Positions 1 to 7,665 of a stretch of DNA of 27,372 nucleotides are shown here, one piece after another; within the stretch, counting starts at the first letter, position 1, and each line of letters begins with the position of its first letter. This DNA is from Armatimonadota bacterium. GTDB taxonomy: Bacteria; Armatimonadota; Hebobacteria; Hebobacterales; WVXJ01. The stretch lies in contig WVXJ01000034.1 of NCBI GenBank assembly GCA_011773575.1, positions 16,034 through 43,405 of the forward strand, written 5' to 3'. The notes beneath the pieces were generated by a model. That model searched no databases. It saw only the letters and a program-made list of their open reading frames with translations, and was not told the DNA's origin. The position numbers were made by a program, and so were the translations under genes.

Positions 1-368
1 ATGACCGGCTCAGGCCCGATGGTATTCTCATCAACAATGTGATCGGCATGACCTCCGGTCCCAAGAGCAAGTTCTTCCGCTCCGTCTATCGTACTATGGG
101 CGAGGTCTTTCCCCACACGCATGTTTTCAAAGTGCCCGATTCAGGGGTCAACGAAACAAACATAGAGATCTTCGCACTCAGATCGAAGACTTCGGTTAGC
201 ATTGAAACTCTGAAGGAACGACTCGCCGCGAAGACCTGTCCAGTGAAGAACAAGGAGCTCTTAGAAGGGCTGCTCGGCGACCACATCGGCGCCAAGATCC
301 AAACCAGTGATGTCCCTACACTGACCGATGACTACGCCCCAGTGGATGCCCTCATCCATCTCTGGTAA
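1..368 (+). CDS. Spermidine synthase-like protein, C-terminal part (5' end outside window)
   Basis: The reading frame is open from the left edge (codons in phase with base 3) to the TAA at 366-368, so only the last ~120 residues are visible and the start is missing. Visible signs are the RLRPDGILINNV segment, typical of a late Rossmann strand in the spermidine-synthase fold, and DDYAPVD near the C-terminus, a hallmark of spermidine synthase-like proteins, including those fused to or paired with membrane transporters. True spermidine synthases transfer aminopropyl groups to putrescine, but many homologues of this subtype have no proven substrate, and the catalytic N-terminal part lies outside the window. 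An internal ATG at 39 is only a Met codon inside the domain. The next gene starts about 170 bp downstream behind its own likely promoter, so this is probably a separate transcription unit. Confidence 0.75.
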   Translation, partial: DRLRPDGILINNVIGMTSGPKSKFFRSVYRTMGEVFPHTHVFKVPDSGVNETNIEIFALRSKTSVSIETLKERLAAKTCPVKNKELLEGLLGDHIGAKIQTSDVPTLTDDYAPVDALIHLW

Positions 369-467
369 CGCGGAGACTACTTCCCCCTTCGACCGTCCGT
401 TTTGTGAATATTCGCCTGCCGTTACACGATTGTTAACAGTATCCTGGTGACATTGGTCGTAAACTGA

Positions 468-496
468 TTGCCTCTTGGCAAGTCACGCAGTACAAT
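468..496 (+). promoter_or_regulatory. Candidate sigma70-type promoter for the homocysteine operon
   Basis: TTGCCT at 468-473 and TACAAT at 491-496 are separated by exactly 17 bp, resembling -35 and -10 elements. Transcription would begin near 503, about 37 bases before the chosen GTG start at 540. The -35 box overlaps a short dyad (TTGCC/GGCAA, 468-480) that could be an operator. If real, this promoter excludes the upstream in-frame TTG at 468 as the start. It is predicted by eye only. Confidence 0.4.
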
Positions 497-539
497 CGGA
501 CAGTACTGCTGCCCGGAGATCATGCTAAGGAGGACCAAA

Positions 540-1796
540 GTGGCGAAAACACTGGAGGAGATCAACCAGAAAATCAAGAGTGGGAAGGTCGTCGTCGTGA
601 CGGCCGAAGAAATGGTTGACATCGTTGCCGAAAAGGGTGCCAAGCGAGCCGCCCGCGAGATAGATGTGGTAACGACAGGCACCTTTGGCGCTATGTGTTC
701 CTCCGGTCTGATGATGAATCTGGGACATTCCCGCCCTCGCATCAAACTCGGCGGCGGCCAGGTGCGGCTCAACCGCGTTCCCGCATATGCGGGTCTCGCC
801 GCGGCGGACATTTATCTCGGCGCAACCGCCCTGCCGGATGAAGATCCCCGCAATGCTCTTTTTCCAGGCGAGTTCTCCTATGGCGGCGGCCACGTCATCC
901 AGGATCTCGTCTCCGGCAAGCGCGTTCTGCTGGAGGCGAGCGCCTATGGCACCAACTGCTATCCCCGTCAGGATCTCTCCACCTGGATTACTCTCAAGGA
1001 AATTAACGAAGCCTATCTCTTCAATCCCCGCAACGGCTACCAGAACTATAATGTCGCCGTCAACCGCTCCCCAAGCACACTCTATACCTATATGGGCACC
1101 CTACAGCCCAAAATCGGCTGCGCCAACTATTCCAGCGCGGGTCAACTTTCACCGCTGCTGAATGACCCCCACTACCGTACCATCGGCATTGGCACCCGTG
1201 TCTTCCTGGGTGGAGGCATCGGCTATGTGGTCTGGCAGGGAACTCAGCACAGCCCTGCCGCCAAACGCAGCAAACACGGAGTGCCCCTCTTCGGTGCGGG
1301 AACACTAGCCGTCATCGGTGACCTCAAACAAATGTTCCCTAAATGGCTGCGCGGGGCGAGTTTCCGCGGCTATGGGACAACCCTCATGTTGGGCTTCGGG
1401 ATCCCCATCCCCATGCTTAACGAGGATATTGCGGCAACCACGGGCCTCTCCGATAAGGACCTTAAAGCGCCTGTGGTGGATTACAGTGAAGCCTACCCGC
1501 AGCGCCGGCCGGACTTCATCCGCCACGTCACCTATGCCCAACTCAAGTCCGGTCATATCACGGTGGAGGGCAAGAAAGTGCCCACCACACCACTTTCCAG
1601 TTACTCCCTGGCGCGGGAAGTCGCGGAAACGCTGAAGCAATGGATCAAGAAGAAGAAGTTCCAACTTACCTCTCCGACCGCGCCCATTCCGGGGGCGGAT
1701 TCCGGTATGGCCATGGGCCCCATGCCATATCACCCGCCTGTCGAGAAGAGAAGGGCGAGGCGAAAACCTAGGAAGACTGCGAGGAAACGATCATGA
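540..1796 (+). CDS. Homocysteine biosynthesis protein (DUF39/HcyBio), L-aspartate semialdehyde sulfurtransferase
   Basis: This 418-residue protein belongs to the DUF39/HcyBio family. The characterised methanosarcinal member converts L-aspartate semialdehyde plus sulfide (with reductant) directly to homocysteine, bypassing O-acyl-homoserine. Visible family features are the N-terminal TTGTFGAMCSSG segment with Cys53, the ASAYGTNCYPR segment with Cys140, and the later FLGGGIGYVVWQGTQH and GFGIPIPMLNE segments. The two cysteines sit where the family has its persulfide-handling cysteines. The C-terminus is a short, very basic tail (KKRRARRKPRKTARKRS-like) with no CBS domains, unlike methanogen versions. 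I chose GTG at 540 because AAGGAGG (527-533) lies just upstream; the frame is open back to a TTG at 468 with no ribosome site. It overlaps the ferredoxin gene by 4 bp (ATGA), so the two are surely cotranscribed. Confidence 0.9.
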   Translation: MAKTLEEINQKIKSGKVVVVTAEEMVDIVAEKGAKRAAREIDVVTTGTFGAMCSSGLMMNLGHSRPRIKLGGGQVRLNRVPAYAGLAAADIYLGATALPDEDPRNALFPGEFSYGGGHVIQDLVSGKRVLLEASAYGTNCYPRQDLSTWITLKEINEAYLFNPRNGYQNYNVAVNRSPSTLYTYMGTLQPKIGCANYSSAGQLSPLLNDPHYRTIGIGTRVFLGGGIGYVVWQGTQHSPAAKRSKHGVPLFGAGTLAVIGDLKQMFPKWLRGASFRGYGTTLMLGFGIPIPMLNEDIAATTGLSDKDLKAPVVDYSEAYPQRRPDFIRHVTYAQLKSGHITVEGKKVPTTPLSSYSLAREVAETLKQWIKKKKFQLTSPTAPIPGADSGMAMGPMPYHPPVEKRRARRKPRKTARKRS

Positions 1797-2203
1797 AAGT
1801 AGCCCACAAAGTTGTTCTCCACTTTCCACCCGCGGTTGTGGAACAGCCTGTTATCTATATCCTCTCCAGAGACTACAACCTCGCCTTCAATATCCTGAAG
1901 GCTACCATCAGCCAACAGGAAGAGGGGATCATAGTCCTTGAACTCAGCGGCGAAGATAAGGATTTCAAGCGTGCCAGCAAGTACCTGAAAAAACAGGGTA
2001 TCCGGCTGCAGCCGCTGCTCCAGGATATCCGCAAGAATGAGGACAAGTGCGTACACTGCGGCCTCTGTATCGCCGTATGTCCGACAGATGCGCTGCTCGC
2101 GGAACGCCCCTCCATGAAGGTCAACTTCAATGCAGACCACTGTGTGGTGTGTGGTGAATGTGTTCCCACCTGTCCGGTCCGGGCGATGGAACTACATTTC
2201 TGA
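1793..2203 (+). CDS. NIL-domain ferredoxin, partner of the DUF39 sulfurtransferase
   Basis: A 136-residue two-domain protein. Residues ~1-75 match the NIL domain, a small ACT-like fold also found in methionine ABC transporters. Residues ~80-136 form a 2x[4Fe-4S] ferredoxin with Cys86/89/92/96 (CVHCGLCIAVCP) and Cys117/120/123/127 (CVVCGECVPTCP). The homologue in Methanosarcina (MA1822 type) is needed together with the DUF39 protein for homocysteine formation, presumably to supply electrons for persulfide reduction. The start codon overlaps the stop of the upstream gene (ATGA), which indicates translational coupling. It acts in the cytoplasm. Both cluster motifs are intact. Confidence 0.92.
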   Translation: MKVAHKVVLHFPPAVVEQPVIYILSRDYNLAFNILKATISQQEEGIIVLELSGEDKDFKRASKYLKKQGIRLQPLLQDIRKNEDKCVHCGLCIAVCPTDALLAERPSMKVNFNADHCVVCGECVPTCPVRAMELHF

Positions 2204-2215
2204 GGCAGGCCTTTC

Positions 2216-2947
2216 ATGTATCCCATTGATCGGCATTACCGCCAATGGGTGCAGAGCGAACTCCGTTCCTTCCAGGTCAAGATAGAACAATCTGACCTGC
2301 TCATCAGCGCGGAGCGGGAACTGAAGGAATCAGCGGAGCAGGCCCTGCGGCGAGTCCGCGCCGAACTTGAGGCATATACTCAGAGCGACTCCGATTTTGC
2401 CGCCTCCCTGGAACCTTATGAGCCTCTGCCGGACGCCGCCCCCATAATCCGCCGGATGGCGGAAGCCGCCCGCCTCTGTGGAGTGGGCCCCATGGCCGCC
2501 GTCGCCGGCGCGGTTGCCCAATATGTTGGAGAAGCGCTGCTGTCCGAGTCGGGCCAGGTCATCGTCGAAAACGGAGGCGATATCTTTCTTCATACCGCCT
2601 ATCCCCGCTCCGCCGCCGTATTTGCCGGCGATTCCCCTCTTTCGGGCCGGCTCGCCGTTCGCATCAATCTCGTAAATCGTCCCCTCGGCCTGTGCACCTC
2701 CTCCGGCACAGTGGGCCCTTCGCTCAGTTTCGGAGGTGCCGATGCCGCCATCGTTCTCGCCGACTCAACTCCCCTCGCGGATGCCGCCGCCACCGCCTTG
2801 GGTAATCGCATCCATGGGGAATCCGATATCGAGCCTACCCTGGAGTTCGCTCAATCCATCAGCGGGGTTTTGGGCGCGGCGGTCATCCTCGGCGAAAACC
2901 TCGGCGCCTGGGGCGAGATGAGCTTGGTCCCCGTCAGCCCTGTTTAA
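2216..2947 (+). CDS. UPF0280 family protein (ApbE-like), third gene of the homocysteine operon
   Basis: A 243-residue protein of the UPF0280/COG2122 family, which shares a fold relationship with ApbE flavin transferases. Visible motifs include MAAVAGAVAQYVGEALL, the VENGGDIFLH segment and LCTSSGTVGPSLSFGGADAA, all characteristic of the family. In methanogens and anaerobic bacteria this gene co-occurs with DUF39 and NIL-ferredoxin genes. The Methanosarcina homologue (MA_1715) has been linked to sulfide use for homocysteine synthesis, but its chemistry is unsettled. It begins 12 bp after the ferredoxin stop, in the same operon. The ribosome site before ATG 2216 is weak (GAGGCAGG), consistent with coupling. 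It has no signal peptide, so it is probably cytoplasmic. ApbE-type flavinylation activity should not be assumed. Confidence 0.88.
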   Translation: MYPIDRHYRQWVQSELRSFQVKIEQSDLLISAERELKESAEQALRRVRAELEAYTQSDSDFAASLEPYEPLPDAAPIIRRMAEAARLCGVGPMAAVAGAVAQYVGEALLSESGQVIVENGGDIFLHTAYPRSAAVFAGDSPLSGRLAVRINLVNRPLGLCTSSGTVGPSLSFGGADAAIVLADSTPLADAAATALGNRIHGESDIEPTLEFAQSISGVLGAAVILGENLGAWGEMSLVPVSPV

Positions 2948-3103
2948 GAGTTGCTGAAGGAGATTGCTGCCTGCACGACCACTCCGCGGCGTGAGTAAGA
3001 GGTGAAGGAGTGGCGCGCAGGAAGAAGATATCAATACCGCGAGACGGAGTCGGCATCCCCGTAACGAATACGTCAGTACCGAGAAAACCGGGAGGGGAGT
3101 TTG

Positions 3104-3150
3104 AGGGGGAAAGCGGCGGCTTCCCCCTTAGGAACTTGCAGTTCCGACTT
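3104..3150. terminator. Two adjacent hairpins between convergent genes, probable bidirectional terminator region
   Basis: AGGGGGAA (3104-3111) pairs with TTCCCCCT (3121-3128) around a GC-rich loop. Directly after it GGAACT (3131-3136) pairs with AGTTCC (3140-3145) over a TGC loop, followed on the + strand by GACTTTTG. They lie between the UPF0280 gene (+) and the DUF547 gene (-), where a terminator serving both directions is expected. The T-run is short, so strength is uncertain. The rest of 2948-3162 shows no gene. Confidence 0.45.
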
Positions 3151-3162
3151 TTGCAGTAGGCT

Positions 3163-3972
3163 CTAGTCCTCTGTTTGCTGCTGCCCATTTGCGGGAACAG
3201 GCTGGGCTTGCTCATTGAGGGCCCAGTCATAGGACAAGAAGGTAATCTCATAATCTCCGATATCCGGCGGCGGCTCATTCAGATAGCGGAGCAGATAATC
3301 AATGACAGAGCCCGCTTCCTGCTCGAAGTCTTTGCGATACCATTTAAAGAGCGCGGAGACTTCGAGTTTCTTATCAATCTCGTTAACGCGGACACCGTTC
3401 GCACTGTTGATGAACCCCCTCGCGGATTCCTCCAGCGTCTTCTCAAGGCTAGAGGGATCCATCGCTCTATTCCCAAGACGGGGACAACTCTTGGCAGCAC
3501 ATACGAGAATAAAATGGATACGCGGTTCTTCGAAGGTGGGCCGAATAATCTCATTCTCAATCTCGTCGAGCGAGTATGTCTTGCCTCCCGCGAGATAACG
3601 CTTTTCCTTGAAAAATCCCTCCACCTTCTGCACACTCTCCATGGGATAGCGATCGAGCACACCTGCAATAACAAACGCGTTATAGGCATTGAGCCAGTAG
3701 GCGAGGCGATCTTCACGTGTGGCGAGAGAGGCCGGGTCAGTGGCCGCGATACTGTTCAAATACGCGTCCAGCAGTACGCGGTCATCTTTCTGAAGTGACA
3801 CATAGTCAACCAAACCCTGGGAGTCCACTTGTCGGCGCAGAATCTCGTCAAAAGCGCGATGGCTGAGAGTAGTTGAAGCACTTCCCTTGCCAACAGTTGT
3901 CTCTGTTCGAGGCCCGCAAGCGCAGAGCAAGAGCCCTTGAAGCATCAATGCAATCAGCAGTGAGCACCTCAT
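3163..3972 (-). CDS. DUF547 domain lipoprotein
   Basis: A 269-residue protein. I chose ATG at 3972 because GAGGAGGG lies immediately upstream on the minus strand; the frame stays open to 4074 but that extension would hide a clear signal peptide. Residues 1-20 (MRCSLLIALMLQGLLLCAC) form a lipoprotein signal with lipobox LCAC and probable lipidated Cys19. The rest is DUF547: DRLAYWLNAYNAFVIAGVL, then IHFILVCAAKSCPRLGNRA with the conserved SCP, and a C-terminal WYRKDFE segment. DUF547 function is not established. The protein should be anchored in the periplasm. The C-terminus is Gln-rich. It is monocistronic between a convergent and a divergent neighbour. Confidence 0.88.
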   Translation of the reverse strand: MRCSLLIALMLQGLLLCACGPRTETTVGKGSASTTLSHRAFDEILRRQVDSQGLVDYVSLQKDDRVLLDAYLNSIAATDPASLATREDRLAYWLNAYNAFVIAGVLDRYPMESVQKVEGFFKEKRYLAGGKTYSLDEIENEIIRPTFEEPRIHFILVCAAKSCPRLGNRAMDPSSLEKTLEESARGFINSANGVRVNEIDKKLEVSALFKWYRKDFEQEAGSVIDYLLRYLNEPPPDIGDYEITFLSYDWALNEQAQPVPANGQQQTED

Positions 3973-4264
3973 GCTCCCTCCTCTTTGATGGTCCGCTGTA
4001 TCTCTACACATTCTTTCTGCTTTCTTGATTGAATCCTTGTCCAAAACCTGCCCTCTTGAACCTATTTTCGACACTATTTCCCTAATTTCATGGCCACCGG
4101 AAATCTGAGCCGGCGTCGTAAATCATGACAAAAGATAGCGTTCCGTCGTCGCATAATAATAAGAGCGCGCGACTCAAGAAGGCACGCGACAAGAATCAGT
4201 TCCGGCCAGCTTCCGCGAAGTTGGTGCTGGAGAATATCAGATGAAGGAGCAAAGGAGTAGAGCC

Positions 4265-5167
4265 ATGGACAAAGTACCCATCTATCGGCGCAGTCTTCTC
4301 GCAGCATTCGCAATTTTCGCCATGTGGGAAGCGGCTAACCATCTGCTCCTGATGAGTACACCGATGTGGGTTCAGCATACCTCCGCGGCGATTATTGAAG
4401 TAGGGCTCGCACTGGTGATTTTGACAGTCGCCCTGCGCTCTCTGGCGGCACAACAGCGAGAATTGGATCGAACCAGAGAAGCACGTGATAGACTGGCCTC
4501 GGCGCTGGCGAATGATCTTCGCCAGCCTCTGGTGGAGGTTGTGGAATCCCTTCGTGAACTTGATGAAAGAGGCGCACTCTCATCGCGCACACGGAAAGTC
4601 ATTGAACGCGCGACGGAAAGTGTTCGACCCTTGGTCGGAATGGCGGCAGAACTGCTGGGAGTCATATCAGCGGAGGATGAAAATAGGGAGTTTCAATCCT
4701 TGAACTGTTCACCGCTGCTGTACAACGCGTTTTATACCATTCGACCTATTGCGGCTGCGAAACAGGTGGAGCTTCAGGTGGATGTGCCAGAGGTGCTGCC
4801 GATAATTCGAGGCATGCCCCATTCCATCCTCCGGACTCTCCTGATCTTGTTGGACAATGCCGTCCGCGCTACACCAAATGGCGGAGAAGTGCTGCTGGCA
4901 GCACAGGCGATAGGAAATCGCGCCATCAACATCATCATCGCCGATGGAGGGTTGCCTTTGAGCGAAGAGGCATGGAAAGCCTTGATGCAAGACAGCGGTG
5001 AGCAGCGCAAAGCGGATTGGCTCGAAGAGCGGCCGCTTCGATCCGGCCATCGCTATTGCGCAACTGTCCTCAGGACTCATGGGGGAAGCGTAGAAGTGGA
5101 ATCGAGCCAAGAAAAAGGAAATACCATAATACTTTCTCTTCCAGTTGCAGAGCGAGCAACTTTCTGA
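4265..5167 (+). CDS. Membrane histidine kinase-like protein lacking the phospho-acceptor His
   Basis: A 300-residue protein with two hydrophobic segments (~11-33 and ~41-60), a DHp-like helix pair (~70-135) and a C-terminal HATPase-like domain (~150-295). In the DHp helix the usual HxLRxPL reads ANDLRQPL, so residue 83 is Asn where the phosphorylated His belongs. The N-box is partly kept (LLILLDNAVRATP, Asn198). The G1 box is weak (IADGG, Asp227) and the glycine-rich G2 lid is replaced by RSGHRYCATVLRTHGG. The C-terminus keeps the typical ending (VES...GNTIILSLP). It is therefore probably a pseudokinase or regulatory partner rather than an active autokinase. I prefer ATG 4265 (AAAGGAG, 7-nt gap) over ATG 4241. 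No response regulator is adjacent. It lies upstream of and codirectional with cstA. Confidence 0.8.
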   Translation: MDKVPIYRRSLLAAFAIFAMWEAANHLLLMSTPMWVQHTSAAIIEVGLALVILTVALRSLAAQQRELDRTREARDRLASALANDLRQPLVEVVESLRELDERGALSSRTRKVIERATESVRPLVGMAAELLGVISAEDENREFQSLNCSPLLYNAFYTIRPIAAAKQVELQVDVPEVLPIIRGMPHSILRTLLILLDNAVRATPNGGEVLLAAQAIGNRAINIIIADGGLPLSEEAWKALMQDSGEQRKADWLEERPLRSGHRYCATVLRTHGGSVEVESSQEKGNTIILSLPVAERATF

Positions 5168-5505
5168 GATAGGACTTCTTTTACAAAACAGATCATCTCC
5201 TTTAGTACTCTGATCGTGTCAGGAAAGCATGCTGCCCTCGCAGGTTGCTCACCTCTCATCACCAGAAAGCCCTCACCGGTGACAGCGAGGATTGAGCCCT
5301 AAACCAAGGCCGAGGGAGGGCAAACCCTCGCGCGCAGCAGGAGGAACCTGTTCGAACGACGAAAACGGAAAATGGACAAATGCAGGGATATTGCAGGCAT
5401 ATTGATTCCATCCCTCACCAAGCCTCGGGTGATTCCTGAGAAACTATCTCGTCAGGCATTTCAGACACGCGGGAGCAATATGCGGACAGAGGAGCAACTG
5501 GGTCT
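5168..5505 (+). other. 338-bp non-coding leader/upstream region of cstA with inverted and tandem repeats
   Basis: No credible gene is present. Visible structure: CCTCGC (5236-5241) pairs with GCGAGG (5285-5290), enclosing the palindrome TCACCGGTGA (5273-5282). CGAGGG (5311-5316) pairs with CCCTCG (5325-5330) around an 8-nt loop. An 11-bp near-identical tandem repeat, TGCAGGGATAT then TGCAGGCATAT, spans 5381-5402. This could be a structured 5' leader plus an operator for the transporter gene. I could not match it to a known riboswitch. Confidence 0.35.
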
Positions 5506-7182
5506 ATGAACTCATTGACAATCGGCCTCTTCAGTTGTGGCGTACTCTACTTGGGCTATCGTTTCTACGGCCGTTTCATCACCCATCTTTGGGGAATCGA
5601 CCCCGCCCGCAAAACCCCCGCGCTGGAGTCCTCCGATAAGGTTGACTACATTGCCGCCAGACACTGGACAGTCCTCTTCGGCCACCATTTCGCCAGTATC
5701 GCCGGCGCCGGCCCCATCCTGGGGCCCGTATTGGCCTGCGCGGTATGGGGATGGCTGCCCGCCCTCATCTGGATTCTGGTGGGCTCCATCTTCATGGGCG
5801 CGGTGCACGATTTCTCAGCGCTGATGGCTTCCTTGCGCGCGCGGGGAAGATCAATCGCCGAGATCGCTGAAGCCAACCTGGGCCACCGTGTCAGGCTCAT
5901 CTTCGGCGGCTTCCTGTGGCTGGCCCTCATTTTGGTAGTAGCCGTCTTTGCCCATGTGGGCGCGCAATCTCTGGACACCATGCCGCGCGTGGTGATCCCC
6001 ACCTTTGGCGTAATCCTCGCCGCCATAGTCACCGGCTTCATGATGTATCGAACACCCGCCCCGCAGTGGCTGGCGACAATCGCAGGATTGGCGATACTCG
6101 CGGGTCTGCTGGTAGTCGGCTATTATGTGCCGCTAAGACTGCCCTGGGGGGAGGGTAATGTTCTGGCCTGGACGATCATCTTGCTCCTATATGCCTACAT
6201 CGCCTCCATTACACCGGTCAATCTCCTGCTTCAGCCGCGGGACTATCTCTCCACTTTCGTGCTCTATATCGGCCTGGCGGCGGGCTATATCGGGCTCCTG
6301 CTTACCCATCCCACAGTCCAGGCGCCCTCCACACAGGCCTTCACCAGTTCCTCAGGGCCGCTCTGGCCCATGATGTTCGTCATCATCGCCTGTGGCGCCA
6401 TCTCTGGATTCCACAGCCTTATCGCCAGTGGCACAACCTCCAAACAGATCGCCACCGAGGCCCACGCGTCCCGCATCGGCTATGGGGCCATGATAGTGGA
6501 AAGCGCCCTCGCCATACTCGTCCTCATCGCGGTGTGTGCGGGCTTGCGTTGGGGAACAGGGGCGGACACTTATACCGGTATGCTCCAGGAGAAAGGCCCG
6601 CTGGTCACTTTCGCGAACGGCTTCGCCAGCCTCACCCGGCCCCTCTTCGGTGCATTGGGAGCACTCGTCGCCATTACCGTCCTGAAGACATTTGTCTTGA
6701 CGACTTTGGACTCGGCCACCCGGATCGCCCGCTACATCGGGGAAGAACTCCTCGGCGAGGGCCTCGGCATCGGCTTCCTGCGGAACCGCTTCGCCTCCAC
6801 TCTTCTTATTATCGGGCTCGCCTTCTACCTGGCGCTGGGCCCTTGGGGGACGGTCTGGCCCGTATTCGGCAGCGCCAACCAACTCATCGCCGCGCTCACC
6901 CTCCTGGTCGTAACCCTGGTGTTGTGGCGCCAGCGCAAGCCCGTGTATTACACGCTGGTGCCCGGCCTATTGATCCTTGCAACAACCGTCGGCGCGCTCA
7001 TCTACCAGGGGCGGGGCTTCCTGAAGGACGGTAAAGTCCTGCTGGCGGCCGTGACCATCGCGCTGCTCGTGCTCGCTCTTATGATGCTGGTGGACAGCCT
7101 GCGCACAGTAATACAGCGCCGGTCGGCTCTGGAGCCAGCCTCTCTCAGCGAGAACCCATGGAGGCCTCCGGCGCACAGATGA
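5506..7182 (+). CDS. cstA: CstA family carbon-starvation/pyruvate-peptide transporter (short form)
   Basis: A 558-residue polytopic membrane protein with more than ten hydrophobic segments. CstA signatures are seen in order: IAARHWTVLFGHHFASIAGAGPILGPVLA (residues ~45-75), VHDFSALMASLRARGRSIAEIA (~100-122), the central TPVNLLLQPRDYLS, the FHSLIASGTTSKQI segment, and near the end FGSANQLIAALTL. CstA proteins carry pyruvate or peptides across the inner membrane. E. coli CstA is about 700 residues, so this is one of the shorter versions lacking part of the C-terminal region. ATG 5506 is preceded by AGAGGAG about ten bases upstream. The long repeat-bearing leader and the upstream sensor-like gene suggest regulated expression, but that is inference. 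The downstream neighbour converges, so the gene is probably monocistronic. Confidence 0.93.
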   Translation: MNSLTIGLFSCGVLYLGYRFYGRFITHLWGIDPARKTPALESSDKVDYIAARHWTVLFGHHFASIAGAGPILGPVLACAVWGWLPALIWILVGSIFMGAVHDFSALMASLRARGRSIAEIAEANLGHRVRLIFGGFLWLALILVVAVFAHVGAQSLDTMPRVVIPTFGVILAAIVTGFMMYRTPAPQWLATIAGLAILAGLLVVGYYVPLRLPWGEGNVLAWTIILLLYAYIASITPVNLLLQPRDYLSTFVLYIGLAAGYIGLLLTHPTVQAPSTQAFTSSSGPLWPMMFVIIACGAISGFHSLIASGTTSKQIATEAHASRIGYGAMIVESALAILVLIAVCAGLRWGTGADTYTGMLQEKGPLVTFANGFASLTRPLFGALGALVAITVLKTFVLTTLDSATRIARYIGEELLGEGLGIGFLRNRFASTLLIIGLAFYLALGPWGTVWPVFGSANQLIAALTLLVVTLVLWRQRKPVYYTLVPGLLILATTVGALIYQGRGFLKDGKVLLAAVTIALLVLALMMLVDSLRTVIQRRSALEPASLSENPWRPPAHR

Positions 7183-7269
7183 CAAAGCGTCACCGCAGCC
7201 TATAGGTCCGCTCTCGGTTCGCTCGCGCTCTTCCGGGTGAGCCGGTCTGTCCTGTTGTTCGCCATCTTG

Positions 7270-7665
7270 CTACTTTTGCATCATCTCTTGCTGTTCCATC
7301 ATCTTCTTGTACATGGGGCATTGCTTCATCATCTCTTCACCCATCATCTTCATCTTCTTCATGTCAACTTTGATGTGGGTTTCCTTCACCAGCATCAGAT
7401 TCGCGTCATACTTCTGCAGTTTTCGGCCGGAAAATACATAGATGTGATCATCGTGGGCAGTGATGGCCGCGCCCCCCATCATGTGGCCCATCATCCCACA
7501 GTGCATGGGACACATTCCCATCATTCCCATGCCTTTTCCTTTCATCATCCCATCGCCCATCTTGTACATCATCTCGTGCCTTGTCGCCTGTTGGGCATAG
7601 GCGGCCAGAATCACCGCCGCAACCAGTACGATCCCCAGCACTATTACCCACTTTTTTCGCAGCAT
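7270..7665 (-). CDS. Methionine-rich, Cys-containing exported or membrane-anchored protein, putative metal binder
   Basis: A 131-residue protein starting at ATG 7665, where AAGGAGG lies 7 nt upstream (an in-frame start at 7683 has no better site). Residues 1-25 are a basic start plus one hydrophobic stretch, a signal peptide or membrane anchor ending near AAYAQ. About 27 of 131 residues are Met. Residues 36-64 contain MGMMGMCPMHCGMMGHMMGG with Cys52, Cys56 and His55, and the C-terminal third repeats MM pairs plus a second CPM (116-118). A middle segment (~68-100, HIYVFSGRKLQKYDANLMLVKE) looks like one beta-propeller-type blade. Met/Cys/His richness fits Cu(I) or related soft-metal binding outside the cytoplasm, but no family is firmly recognised. 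It is divergent from the VIT-VWA gene. Confidence 0.8.
   Translation of the reverse strand: MLRKKWVIVLGIVLVAAVILAAYAQQATRHEMMYKMGDGMMKGKGMGMMGMCPMHCGMMGHMMGGAAITAHDDHIYVFSGRKLQKYDANLMLVKETHIKVDMKKMKMMGEEMMKQCPMYKKMMEQQEMMQK

Noticed and set aside
468..539. Upstream TTG start for the DUF39 gene
   Set aside because: It overlaps a likely -35 box and has no ribosome site, whereas GTG 540 has AAGGAGG at the right distance.
3163..4074. Longer 303-residue version of the DUF547 protein
   Set aside because: The first 34 residues are charged and precede a clear lipoprotein signal with its own strong ribosome site at 3972.
5290..5335. c-di-GMP-I riboswitch-like words (GGGCAAACC, CCTAAACC) upstream of cstA
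   Set aside because: The two words occur in the wrong order and the expected paired stems and internal GACGCAAAGC-type element are absent.
5338..5365. tRNA T-loop-like GTTCGAA in the cstA leader
   Set aside because: No acceptor stem, D-arm or anticodon arm can be built around it at the right spacing.
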